Shown piece after piece: positions 6,763 to 14,658 of a stretch of DNA of 64,000 nucleotides. Below the pieces are notes generated by a model, which was given only the letters and a program-made list of their open reading frames with translations, had not been told where the DNA came from and did no database searches. Origin of the DNA: Trichomonas vaginalis G3 (Eukaryota > Parabasalia > Trichomonadida > Trichomonadidae); assembly GCF_026262505.1 (NCBI RefSeq), contig NC_067207.1, positions 7,324,252 through 7,388,251 of the forward strand, read 5' to 3'. Position 1 is the stretch's first letter. The number at the start of each line of letters is the position of its first letter. Both the position numbers and the translations under genes were made by a program.

Positions 6763-8914
6763 ATGCCCCCATATAGAATGGATAGAAAATCTGCTAGAAT
6801 AAAAGCAGAGTTGCAAAGATATGGTTGGAGAGTTTCGAAGAATTTTAAATATAGGAAGGGAAGACCCATAAAAGTCTATGACAAACTGGCTGGTCTTCGC
6901 TACGAAATGGACCTAGAAACAGCACGTGCAAATTATCCAAACAGACTAGAGAGGTTAGAAGAAGAACGTCTTATGAACATGCCTTTCGATGTTAGTGAAC
7001 CTCAAGTTGAAGGACACGACGGCTTTGCCAGATTCTACTGGAAACATGACGAACAATTGCATCCTTTGAGAAGGAAAAAAGGAAAAGGTGAAGATGCACA
7101 TGCTCCCATGGAAAGAACAAGATATGCATATGAAAAGTACCGTGAAGTTAGAAGTCAAATTACATCTGGTCGAACCTTTACAGTAAACTTTGACGAAGGA
7201 AAGAACAAAGAAGGCTTCATGGGAGTACTTGCTGCCATACAAGACGGAAATAAGAAAGGATACAATCTCAGACTAACCGTAACAGATTTAGATGGTCACA
7301 TTTACTATGCGCATGGCAATGAACAAACAGCCGCACAACTTCTTGACGCTTTCAAGACTACAAAGAGAGAACAAATGGTTGACTCCGACTCAGACATTTT
7401 GAATGCGATTGAAGGATTGCAAGCGTGAAGTTCGAATGGTACCAACCCAACCCTCAAGCAGTCAGACAACATGCTGGATATTCCCGTTCATAAACAAGTC
7501 TGACATTAACTTAACCAGGTATGGAATTTACAATTCAATTGAAACAATTGTCAATGAACCTTGTATTCTTACATGTCTCAGGAACTCTGGTCTTGTTTCA
7601 GAAGAGAAAATGAAGTATCTTGAGTCATGTGTGAAGACAAGGTACATGCTCAGAGGTCAATTGGCTAAAATTGCACCGTTGGCAAATGTGAATATCCGAG
7701 TCAACATTCCGACTGAGAAAGGTTCTTCACATGACGACTATGTTGTTGACAAAGACTTACCATGGTTGAAGATTGTAATTGTCCACAACCACTTCATGTT
7801 GAACGAAAGTCTTACAAACCCATTGTTCGGAAAAGGCAAGTGCAACATTGTCAGAGCTGTTAACATTCTTTTCGAGAAAGGTTTGTTGGAACCAATTCCA
7901 GATGACAAGCTGACAGAAAGTTTTGTACCAAAAGACGAAACAAACTTTTCACTGTTAGCAAGACCAAAAGTTGTTCCAGACAAAGTTCTAGTACAAAAGA
8001 AGTACACAGTTCCAAAAGGAGTTGGATTGTTCGGATACCAACCTGAACCAGAAGAACTTCCAATGAGGTTGCAAGAACTTCAAGATGCTATAAACAAACT
8101 CCCATTGAGACATCCAATTGACGTCAAATTGTATTGGAGAGCATCTGAGTTAGGTCAGAAGGTTTTATATGAAACAGGTTGCTTCGACGATGTTTATGAG
8201 ATAACAGGAGAAGTTTCTCAGAAGATAAGAGACTCGCTTGAATTTCCAAAAACTGGTCCGATTGGATGCGATAAGTTCGACTCAGATGAAAAAATATACT
8301 ATGTCGACCTTAACGCCGCATACATGAGGTTCGTCCAATATATCCCGACTGGAATTCCAAACGAAGATGGTGAGTTCCCAGGAAGGAACTATACAGTTGG
8401 AAAAGTCATACAACAACTGTATGATATTAGGAAAGCTTCAAACCCCAAACTTGCAATGACATTAAAATTGCTTATGAATTCGACATGGGGGTATTCCATT
8501 AAAAAACCTCAAGAGATGAAGAGTAAACATTATGAGAAGGTCGACAACTTTGTTGAAAGGTTTTCTCCTTTTGTTTTGAAATACGAATTTACCGAAGGTG
8601 AAAGTGGCTTAGTAACCACATTAAAACCTATTGTCGAACATTGGTCTTACCCTCAGTTCGCAAAAGCAGTCCTTGACGAGTACAACAAATTCTTCTCCGA
8701 AGTCAAATCCAAAGTCAAGGTTTACTATGAGAACATCGACGCACTCATGACGAACGAAGAAGGCTATAACAAACTCATTGAAATGGGAATGGTCGGTGAA
8801 AAGATGGGTCAATTCAAATTGGACAAAATTTTCACCGAAGTTCATGTCCTCTCCAAGCGTAAGTACTGGGGTGTTAAAGAAGACGGCACAGAAATAAAAC
8901 ATTGCATGAAATAA
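6763..8914 (+). CDS. PolB-like DNA polymerase without visible exonuclease (broken)
   Basis: Broken, about one break; Maverick 3 has a longer open copy. A basic N-terminal region and an accessory domain (EPCILTCLRNSGL to VHNHFML, a pattern often found ahead of Maverick polymerases) precede a family B palm. YYVDLNAAYM is motif A, KLLMNSTWGYSIKK is motif B, YYENIDALM is motif C in a non-canonical form shared by both copies, and KRKYWG is the KxY-like motif. No 3'-5' exonuclease motifs were seen. Presumed role: replication of the element; an altered or structural role is possible. Confidence 0.7.
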
Positions 8915-8915
8915 A

Positions 8916-9073
8916 AAATTTTTATATTCCTTCCTAGCTAATTTCCGTTTAATTTCATGGTCGCCCTCGGAGTCTTTGAATCGGACAGGTCGAGTTACAC
9001 CATTCTTGGTCTCAAACTCATATATAACCTGTTTGTCTGTATTTTCGTCGACTATGGCACGAGACACGAACAT
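8916..9073 (-). CDS. Possible small gene, doubtful
   Basis: A minus-strand frame starts MFVSRAIVDENTDKQ, with a plausible basic end (HEIKRKLARKEYKNF), and then runs on antisense to the polymerase 3' end. The first 50 residues look protein-like and it diverges from the 9104 gene, but the Maverick 3 counterpart is too decayed to confirm it. The boundaries are approximate. Confidence 0.3.
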
Positions 9074-9103
9074 TGACCAAACGGACAAAAAGTGTCATTT
9101 CGG

Positions 9104-9367
9104 ATGGTCCCGCAGCCAATCGCATTCGAGCACTTCGAAGAAGCCTTACGTTCCAAGGGAGAGGGTGTCTGGTGCAAGGCAGAGGTCATGAGACTCTACG
9201 AGCAGTACATCCTCAATGCCTGGGAGGACAAATCGTCCTTGGATTGGCAATTCTACCAACTCCTCTGGGACGACCTCCTACGCAACTGGGATGACGAAAG
9301 AGTTCAATTCAGAGGTCAGGAACTAATTTTGCAAATGACCATTAATTTAAGCCGCTTACGCAACTAA
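9104..9367 (+). CDS. Conserved helical protein (87 aa)
   Basis: Start taken at the first ATG (MVPQPIAFEHFEEAL), which lies right after the motif AAAAAGTGTCATTT also found upstream of two other genes in this element. The protein is Trp- and Glu-rich and mostly helical, ending RGQELILQMTINLSRLRN. No family recognised. It diverges from the doubtful gene ending at 9073. Confidence 0.55.
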   Translation: MVPQPIAFEHFEEALRSKGEGVWCKAEVMRLYEQYILNAWEDKSSLDWQFYQLLWDDLLRNWDDERVQFRGQELILQMTINLSRLRN

Positions 9368-9416
9368 AAACTTAAATTTACTTGGGGTTTCCCCCTAAAA
9401 TAAAATTTTTTTACTC

Positions 9417-10106
9417 TTAGAACCACTCGAGGTTCTCCTTACGGTTGTTGAGCTTGTCACCGTCAATGTGTCTGACCTTCGTCTTCTTGTTTGGATTTGG
9501 AACCCATTGCATACCGACAAGCCTTCCCATGGAAATTGTACCGTAATTTCGAAGGGTAAGGGTCAAGTGTCCCAAGTTGTTGAGGACTGGGGTAAGAACC
9601 TTGCCTGTCGCCTTGTTGCGGATTTTGTATGGGTAGGGTTGGGAAATTTCGTAAGCGTCATCGGCAACAAGGGTTGCCCAAACTTCCTCTTCTTCGTGTT
9701 TCTCTTCTTCCTCTTCTTCCTCTTCTTCCTCTTCTTTGATAATACCTTCTTCAATTTGGTACTCACGAAGTACGGTGTTGCATGTTCTGTCCTTTCCGAG
9801 TACCTTCCAGATGGCGTCTATCTCTTCGAAGAAACGGTAGATGAGTCTGGCAAGGTCTCGGTTCTCTCTCGCGTAAATGCGCAAGGTTTCCGCTAAATCG
9901 TTCAGGACTTTCTCATTGGAAGCTTGGTTCATGAGGAACTCACCTTTAAGTCCCTTCATCTCTTCCATAAGACTACTTTGGAGAGTCTTAACGGTGTTTG
10001 TCAGATGAGCTTTCAAATGCATAATTTGAATTTGAACTGGGCGCTTGTCTGGCAACCTTGAAAGGACATCTGCTATTGTGTTCGGCTTCGGTGCTTGTTC
10101 GGACAT
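9417..10106 (-). CDS. Coiled-coil protein with HNH-endonuclease-like C terminus
   Basis: 229 residues, looks whole. Residues 1-110 are helical. A run of Glu (about 125-140) is followed by a C-terminal 90-residue domain. Its last part, GRLVGMQWVPNPNKKTKVRH then IDGDKLNNRKENLEW, closely follows the NUMOD/HNH-3 pattern of phage and viral endonucleases (HRLV..aF..NP..k..V.HiDG.k.NN...NLeW). The usual leading His is not obvious, so catalysis is uncertain. The decayed counterpart in Maverick 3 lies near 59750-60460. Role could be DNA nicking, homing or only DNA binding. Confidence 0.65.
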   Translation of the reverse strand: MSEQAPKPNTIADVLSRLPDKRPVQIQIMHLKAHLTNTVKTLQSSLMEEMKGLKGEFLMNQASNEKVLNDLAETLRIYARENRDLARLIYRFFEEIDAIWKVLGKDRTCNTVLREYQIEEGIIKEEEEEEEEEEEKHEEEEVWATLVADDAYEISQPYPYKIRNKATGKVLTPVLNNLGHLTLTLRNYGTISMGRLVGMQWVPNPNKKTKVRHIDGDKLNNRKENLEWF

Positions 10107-10138
10107 CGAAAAAATGAAGTGGTTTGAGAATGACGGTT

Positions 10139-10723
10139 TTACTTCAAAAAGCTTGTTATGACGGTTAAGTCATACAACAAGTTTAAAATAATATCTTGTT
10201 CTTCTTCTGAACGTTTGTTGTCTCTTCCGATAAAAGTTTCGAACATGAGAACCAAAAAACGTTTTTTGAGATTGCGGAAGAGTTCAGGCAAACGTTCATA
10301 TTCTGGATATGTTGGGAGCAGTTCGAAACATCTGAGCTGACTTTCGGACAAAATTGGGACAATGTCAGAAAATTCATCTTTGGTCGGACTGCTTGAAGGT
10401 AAGTCCCTTACATGTAAGTAGCTCTGGTAAAGTCTTCTCATTTCTGCTAACTTTTGGAGTATAGCTTCGTAGTTTAGAAGTTTTAATTTTAATTGTCTTA
10501 TTCCACTCTTTACTTCTAAACGGTAAGTATCCATGAGGTCAAGAGTAGCTTTGGTAGCTTTAAGTGGAGCTATCTGTTCCTTGACTTGTGCAATTTTGGT
10601 TGCAATTGTGGTTTGAGCTCCTTCAAGTTCGCCGTCTATGTCGTTCTCAACGTCTTCAAGCATGGCTTGAAACTCTTCATCGGTCCATTGAGATTGGTGT
10701 GGAACGAATTTAACTTGCTTCAT
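10139..10723 (-). CDS. Coiled-coil protein (194 aa), unknown
   Basis: Looks whole. It starts MKQVKFVPHQSQWTDEEFQ, has long heptad-like helices (about 20-110), and a C-terminal helical domain (CFELLPTYPEYERLPELF). It lies 32 bases upstream of the HNH-like gene on the same strand, so both may share a control region. The Maverick 3 counterpart is decayed. No function can be given. Confidence 0.6.
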   Translation of the reverse strand: MKQVKFVPHQSQWTDEEFQAMLEDVENDIDGELEGAQTTIATKIAQVKEQIAPLKATKATLDLMDTYRLEVKSGIRQLKLKLLNYEAILQKLAEMRRLYQSYLHVRDLPSSSPTKDEFSDIVPILSESQLRCFELLPTYPEYERLPELFRNLKKRFLVLMFETFIGRDNKRSEEEQDIILNLLYDLTVITSFLK

Positions 10724-10745
10724 TCAAAAAATGAAAAAAATGTTT

Positions 10746-11042
10746 TTACTCAAAGCGTGCCATGTATATGGCTATAAGAAACTTACCAGAAGGCTTCTTC
10801 TTCACATGAGACTCTGGTAACTTGAGTGTTGGTGTTGGAGTTCTTGGGGGAGGTGGCTCTGAAATTTCAAATCTCTCTCGAGCGCAACAACAGATGTCAG
10901 AATAACATTCCCCACTGTCCTTCTTGCCACCATAAACTGTGTATTGACCAAACTTGCATTTACAGGAAGACCGGTCAATACAAGGTTCACAGTTGAAATA
11001 GTTGTACACAAACCTGTTGAGTACGAGTGTGAGTAAAAACAT
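10746..11042 (-). CDS. Cys-rich protein with N-terminal hydrophobic segment
   Basis: 98 residues, looks whole. A short hydrophobic start (MFLLTLVLNRFVY) may be a signal or membrane anchor. It is followed by nine Cys within about 45 residues (CEPCIDRSSCKCKFG, then CYSDICCCARERF), a Pro-rich stretch (PPPPRTPTPT) and a basic tail. A disulphide-rich or metal-binding external module is plausible. Function unknown. Confidence 0.55.
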   Translation of the reverse strand: MFLLTLVLNRFVYNYFNCEPCIDRSSCKCKFGQYTVYGGKKDSGECYSDICCCARERFEISEPPPPRTPTPTLKLPESHVKKKPSGKFLIAIYMARFE

Positions 11043-11069
11043 AAAAAAAGTGAAGTGAAAATGAGATGT

Positions 11070-11435
11070 TTACTGAACTGGTTGGATGTCGCCTTCACAG
11101 GTTATGTAGAACGGCTGACCCGAGAAGTGAAGGAGACCCTTGAGAATTTGGTTCATTCTTGGGAAAGGGTTCTCTCTGTTTGGAAGTTGTATCCAAGGAC
11201 GCTTGGCAAAGAACTTGAGAAGAGCTTCCTTCTTTGCTTGCTTTATGTCGTCGTAGGCTGTCCCGTCTGGTATTTGAATTGGAATTCCAGTCGAAGTCTC
11301 GAGATTCAAGGCAGCCCTTCCCGTTATCCAACAGTTAACAAGCTTGCCTTTTACATTCTGCCTGAGGAAGTCTTTAACAAGCTCGTTAATTTCAATTAGG
11401 TAAATTGCCTCGTCGGTAGGTTCGACCTCGACCAT
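11070..11435 (-). CDS. Conserved 121-residue protein, unknown
   Basis: Looks whole. Begins MVEVEPTDEAIYLIEINELV and ends ITCEGDIQPVQ; a mixed alpha/beta pattern with no clear motif. It diverges from the 11793 gene across the 21-bp repeat array. A decayed version is present in Maverick 3 near 61430-61750. Confidence 0.55.
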   Translation of the reverse strand: MVEVEPTDEAIYLIEINELVKDFLRQNVKGKLVNCWITGRAALNLETSTGIPIQIPDGTAYDDIKQAKKEALLKFFAKRPWIQLPNRENPFPRMNQILKGLLHFSGQPFYITCEGDIQPVQ

Positions 11436-11752
11436 TGCTACTGTCAGTAAAAGTACTGCTACTGTCAGAAAAAGTACTGCTACTGTCAGTAAAAGTACTG
11501 CTACTGTCAGTAAAAGTACTGCTACTGTCAGTAAAAGTACTGCTAGTTGCAGTAAAAAGGAAAATTTGAGAGGGTTTTCGACGATAAAGTACTGCTACTG
11601 TCAGAAAAAGTACTGCTACTGTCAGTAAAAGTACTGCTACTGTCAGAAAAAGTACTGCTACTGTCAGTAAAAGTACTGCTACTGTCAGAAAAAGTACTGC
11701 TACTGTCAGTAAAAGTACTGCTACTGTCAGTAGCAGTACTGCTAGTAGCAGA
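11434..11752. repeat. 21-bp minisatellite between divergent genes
   Basis: About thirteen units of TACTGCTACTGTCAGTAAAAG in two blocks, split by a 40-bp non-repeat insert near 11545-11585. Each unit contains a small dyad (TACTG and CAGTA). The array fills the gap between two divergently transcribed genes, a usual place for promoters or a replication origin. The matching place in Maverick 3 holds a different palindromic repeat. Confidence 0.85.
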
Positions 11753-11792
11753 GATTTTTATCGTTGTGGTCCGACGGTTAAGCCACAAACGA

Positions 11793-12371
11793 ATGTCCGA
11801 CGTCCCACCAACCGAGCCCATTCCCAAGCCAGAGGAACCTAAAGAACCACAACAGTCTCCTCAGCAACCTCAGTTCCAGCAAGTACCTCCGATTTACTAC
11901 CAATTTCCACCTCAAGGTTACTACCCACCACAAGGCTTCCCGAACTACCCTCCTCAGCCTATGCCTTACTTCCCCAACCCTTGGATGTTCCAGCAAGCTC
12001 CACCCCAGCAATTCCAATCTCAATCTCAATCGAAGAGAGACCAAGACTTCGAAGAAGGTCTGAACCGTTTACGCAAAGATTATGCCACAGCCCCTATGGA
12101 AGACGACAGGCTTTCAGTCTCTTCCCTCAAATCGACCGATTCGACTCGTACCACAGATTCGGTTCGTGACCGTGAAGACTACCTCAAGCAGTCTGAGAGA
12201 CTCTTCATCCTACAATCATTTACAGTTGGAGCTCTCAAGAACATGCGCAATTACGAAGGTCAGACACCAGCTGGAGACCGCAAAACAGACGTACTCGCAA
12301 GAGCAGTCCAACTGGTCAAGACAAAGACTGAGATAGTCGACTTCATTCTTGCAGCTTGCCCATACAAGTAA
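11793..12371 (+). CDS. Pro/Gln-rich protein with PPxY motif
   Basis: 192 residues from the first ATG (MSDVPPTEPIPKPEEPK), looks whole. Residues 1-85 are Pro/Gln/Tyr-rich and include PPIY (about residue 33), a PPxY motif of the kind that recruits WW-domain ubiquitin ligases in budding viruses. The rest is helical with a Ser/Thr-rich hinge (SVSSLKSTDSTRTTDS) and ends ILAACPYK. Traces of this gene occur in Maverick 3 near 62050-62160. Use of the motif in exit or trafficking is inference. Confidence 0.6.
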   Translation: MSDVPPTEPIPKPEEPKEPQQSPQQPQFQQVPPIYYQFPPQGYYPPQGFPNYPPQPMPYFPNPWMFQQAPPQQFQSQSQSKRDQDFEEGLNRLRKDYATAPMEDDRLSVSSLKSTDSTRTTDSVRDREDYLKQSERLFILQSFTVGALKNMRNYEGQTPAGDRKTDVLARAVQLVKTKTEIVDFILAACPYK

Positions 12372-12399
12372 AAAAATAAACAATTACGAGTTAAACTTT

Positions 12400-12600
12400 T
12401 TATTCTTTCTTTTCTGAGTTGTTTAGAGCTGGTTTCTCTTGTAGGAGCCTTTCGTACTCTTCCATGGTCATGTAATTGCGAATTTGGTACGCAATTCCAG
12501 GTTCGTTGTTTTTGAACCTTACGTATGTAACGCTTCCATCTTCCTCAGGGAAGTAAGCTGCTAACATCTGACCAAGTTTTCTCGGTGACTCGGAGCTCAT
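12400..12600 (-). CDS. Small acidic protein (66 aa)
   Basis: Start set at the first ATG (MSSESPRKLGQMLAAYFPEE), directly after GTGACATTTTTA, a variant of the leader motif seen at 9104 and 12847. Looks whole and ends NNSEKKE. A compact alpha/beta protein with no recognised family. Confidence 0.55.
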   Translation of the reverse strand: MSSESPRKLGQMLAAYFPEEDGSVTYVRFKNNEPGIAYQIRNYMTMEEYERLLQEKPALNNSEKKE

Positions 12601-12652
12601 TAAAAATGTCACTTTTTAAACGTTAAGTTTTTAGTCTTATTTTACCCTTTGT

Positions 12653-12847
12653 TTACCCTTTGTTTACCCTTTGTTTGTCAAGGTAGTATTGGAGTGCAAT
12701 TTCTCCAAATTCTCTGTGTCGGAGTTCTTCAGCATTTTCCAAGGTGTACCTGGAGAACTCAAAGAAGTTGTCAAGAAGATACTGCCATGCTGCTCTTCTG
12801 AGTTCGTCGGTATTTTGGAAGTGTTGCACCTTCGAGTCTTCGGACAT
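12653..12847 (-). CDS. Small helical protein (64 aa)
   Basis: The ATG giving MSEDSKVQHFQNTDELRR is preferred because it follows the shared leader AAAAAGTGTCATTTTTTTC; an earlier in-frame ATG at 12886 would add 13 residues. The end lies in three tandem copies of an 11-bp unit (CCCTTTGTTTA). Function unknown. Confidence 0.5.
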   Translation of the reverse strand: MSEDSKVQHFQNTDELRRAAWQYLLDNFFEFSRYTLENAEELRHREFGEIALQYYLDKQRVNKG

Positions 12848-12891
12848 GAAAAAAATGACACTTTTTCTATTAAACCGTTTTGGCATTTCTC

Positions 12892-13071
12892 ATGAGTGAG
12901 TATAGTTCTGCCGAACCATTGGAAGAGAAGAAGTACTCTTGCTGGCAAAAGACAAAAATAGTTGCCTTAGTTGTCATTGCAATTGTACTCGTAATTGAAT
13001 TCATTGTACTTCTCTTCACGTACATAAAACTCAAGGACGGCATATGCTTTAAGAAGCTACCATCTTACTAA
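12892..13071 (+). CDS. Single-pass membrane protein (59 aa)
   Basis: Start at the first ATG (MSEYSSAEPLEEKK). A strongly hydrophobic helix (IVALVVIAIVLVIEFIVLLF, about residues 21-40) is flanked by Lys. The layout (short acidic N terminus, one membrane span, basic tail) fits a small integral membrane or virion membrane protein. It lies immediately left of the inserted cassette. Confidence 0.55.
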   Translation: MSEYSSAEPLEEKKYSCWQKTKIVALVVIAIVLVIEFIVLLFTYIKLKDGICFKKLPSY

Positions 13072-13085
13072 GACTAAACACTTAG

Positions 13086-13116
13086 ATTTTTCAAGCTTGA
13101 CTTTTTACAATTTGAA
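13086..13116 (+). repeat. 31-bp direct repeat, left copy (cassette border)
   Basis: A 31-bp sequence beginning ATTTTTCAAGCTTGAC is identical to 14659-14689, where it forms the 3' end of the packaging-ATPase gene. It marks the left border of the cassette, as a target duplication or recombination site would. Confidence 0.75.
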
Positions 13117-13125
13117 TTTTACACC

Positions 13126-13208
13126 CAAAAATATATTTTAGGGTAGAAGGTTAGATCTAACCTGTTTTCTAACCTCTTTTCTACCCTCTTGAATTTGTCA
13201 TGAGTTTT
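13126..13208 (+). repeat. Cassette inverted-repeat unit, left copy 1
   Basis: 83 bp identical to 13222-13304. It holds a 60-bp core, AAAAATATATTTTAGGG then GGTTAGA/TCTAACC half-sites with the palindrome AGGTTAGATCTAACCT. The core is inverted at 14287-14346 (one mismatch in 60) and again at 14464-14523. Confidence 0.85.
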
Positions 13209-13221
13209 ATACAGAATTCGG

Positions 13222-13304
13222 CAAAAATATATTTTAGGGTAGAAGGTTAGATCTAACCTGTTTTCTAACCTCTTTTCTACCCTCTTGAATTTGTCATGAG
13301 TTTT
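13222..13304 (+). repeat. Cassette inverted-repeat unit, left copy 2
   Basis: Second identical 83-bp copy, 14 bp after the first; its end (ATGAGTTTT) overlaps an upstream in-frame ATG of the cassette gene that I do not take as the start. Confidence 0.85.
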
Positions 13305-13312
13305 CCCGAAAT

Positions 13313-13367
13313 AAAAAATAAAGTTGGTTTTTTTAAAAAAATATTTTTTTATTTTTATTGTAAGAAC
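13313..13367 (+). promoter_or_regulatory. Cassette-type promoter
   Basis: AATAAAGTTGGTTTT followed by T/A runs and TGTAAGAAC lies just before ATG. AATAAAGTTAGTTTT precedes all three cassette-type genes of Maverick 2 (near 38774, 39872 and 40562) but no other gene here. It ties these genes into one regulatory family. Confidence 0.55.
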
Positions 13368-14282
13368 ATGTTAGCAACAACAGCACCAAACTCGTTAGTC
13401 ATGAACCCAACTTCAATGTTAGTAGAGATGAAAAGCTTCATTCCTTCTTCATATACTTTCGAAACAGAAATCCAGAAGATAAAGCAAGAACTTCTCCAAG
13501 GAGATTTAGATTGCACTGCAAAAGATGAAACAAATGAACAGTATCTTTATGAAATGCAGGATATTATTGACCATCTACCTAAACTTCCTGAAATCCAACA
13601 ACAAAAGCTTACTATTCCAGAATTCGATGAAATAGAAGTCAAAGCAACTGACTCAGTAGAAATAAAGAAGTTCATACGAAAGGTTAACTATGAGTTTCTT
13701 GGATTTCATTGCAACCACAAAGTCATGGACAAAGATTGCGATATGGTATATAAGAACATCTCTGACATATACAAATCTGGGGAGTTTAAGACCTACGACA
13801 ACTTTGTTTCGTTAGTTGCTGAATGTGTATGGCAGATAAGAGATAAAGATAGAAGAGGTAAGATATGGAATGAACAGATAAAACCCGCAACTTTTGAGTT
13901 AAAGAGAGCAATTGACGCCTTAGTCATACTAGCAGGTAAGGTTTCAGAATATAACGCAAAAATGAACCCACAATGTTCTAAATGTAAAGCAGCAATGAGG
14001 AAATATAACTACTCCGTCAAAGAGATAGAACGTATGCGAAACGACTATGCTGACTTAAAGAAAGAAGCAGAAAAGCCAGCAGAAAATAAAATGGACATGT
14101 TGACATTTCTAAACAAAAACTATCCAACAGCTGACGATTTCCTTCTTTCAGATGTCAAGAAGAAATATAAAGAAACTTTCGGCATTGTGAAAACATTCGA
14201 TATCCTTCGTGAAGAAATAGAAGCTACAAAACTGTTTAGAATTTCACGAATTCACAATGTTTACCATGTAAAACGCTTATAA
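13368..14282 (+). CDS. Cassette protein A (304 aa), unknown family
   Basis: Looks whole. Start at ATG after the cassette promoter (MLATTAPNSLVMNPTSM). Helical, with two Cys/His clusters: FHCNHKVMDKDC (about 125) and CSKCKAAMRKYN (about 200), then a coiled coil (IERMRNDYADLKKEAEKP). The Cys spacing suggests a zinc-binding, possibly DNA-binding, module. The Maverick 2 homologue is broken. It is the only gene of this cassette, so it is the natural candidate to act on the flanking repeats; that is inference. I do not recognise the family. Confidence 0.7.
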   Translation: MLATTAPNSLVMNPTSMLVEMKSFIPSSYTFETEIQKIKQELLQGDLDCTAKDETNEQYLYEMQDIIDHLPKLPEIQQQKLTIPEFDEIEVKATDSVEIKKFIRKVNYEFLGFHCNHKVMDKDCDMVYKNISDIYKSGEFKTYDNFVSLVAECVWQIRDKDRRGKIWNEQIKPATFELKRAIDALVILAGKVSEYNAKMNPQCSKCKAAMRKYNYSVKEIERMRNDYADLKKEAEKPAENKMDMLTFLNKNYPTADDFLLSDVKKKYKETFGIVKTFDILREEIEATKLFRISRIHNVYHVKRL

Positions 14283-14350
14283 AATAACTGGGGTAGAAAA
14301 GAGGTTAGAAAACAGGTTAGATCTAACCATCTACCCTAAAATATATTTTT
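14259..14350 (-). repeat. Cassette inverted-repeat unit, right copy 1
   Basis: A 92-bp unit that overlaps the last 24 bases of the cassette gene and carries the inverted 60-bp core. It recurs almost identically at 14436-14527, so the right side is duplicated as well, copying the gene end with it. Confidence 0.85.
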
Positions 14351-14435
14351 ATTGAATTCTGAGTAAAATTCTGAGTAAAATATATTTTAGGGCTTGTGTC
14401 AAACCGTTGAGTTTTCACAAAATTTAAAAAATAAC

Positions 14436-14527
14436 GTTTACCATGTAAAACGCTTATAAAATAACTGGGGTAGAAAAGAGGTTAGAAAAGAGGTTAGATC
14501 TAACCATCTACCCTAAAATATATTTTT
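14436..14527 (-). repeat. Cassette inverted-repeat unit, right copy 2
   Basis: Second copy of the 92-bp right unit, including a vestige of the gene 3' end (CATGTAAAACGCTTATAA). It mirrors the doubled left repeats. Confidence 0.85.
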
Positions 14528-14658
14528 GCTGAAAAATGACCAAATTTCATGAAATTTCTCTAGACCGACTTTTACAGGGGTAGCCAAAACTCATGAAAAT
14601 CGTGAAAAATAACAGAGTATTTTGACAACTTCAAACAAGTAGAGTAGATGAACTCTTT

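Larger units (their letters stand above)
13117..14658. mobile_element. Gene cassette nested in Maverick 1
   Basis: About 1.5 kb with one whole gene, flanked by inverted repeats (two direct copies on each side) and enclosed by 31-bp direct repeats. A homologue of the gene, with the same inverted-repeat plan, sits in the unrelated Maverick 2 (38301-40959). Nucleotide identity over the shared gene is roughly 85-90%, whereas the host elements show no comparable similarity except in the fibre gene. This indicates independent movement of the cassette. It looks whole. Confidence 0.75.

Noticed and set aside
9563-9896. Poly-Lys and poly-Phe/Leu frames near 9700
   Set aside because: Alternate-frame readings of the Glu-rich linker of the HNH-like gene.
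11434-11752. CRISPR-like array
   Set aside because: Units are directly adjacent with no unique spacers, and the genome is eukaryotic.
11543-11827. Ser/Thr-rich minus-strand frame (repeated STFTDSS pattern)
   Set aside because: It is only the translation of the 21-bp minisatellite; the unit length is a multiple of three, so one frame stays open by chance.
13126-14527. GGTTAG-rich repeats as telomeric sequence
   Set aside because: The words are in inverted, spaced order rather than head-to-tail arrays, and the Maverick 2 cassette uses a different word in the same layout.
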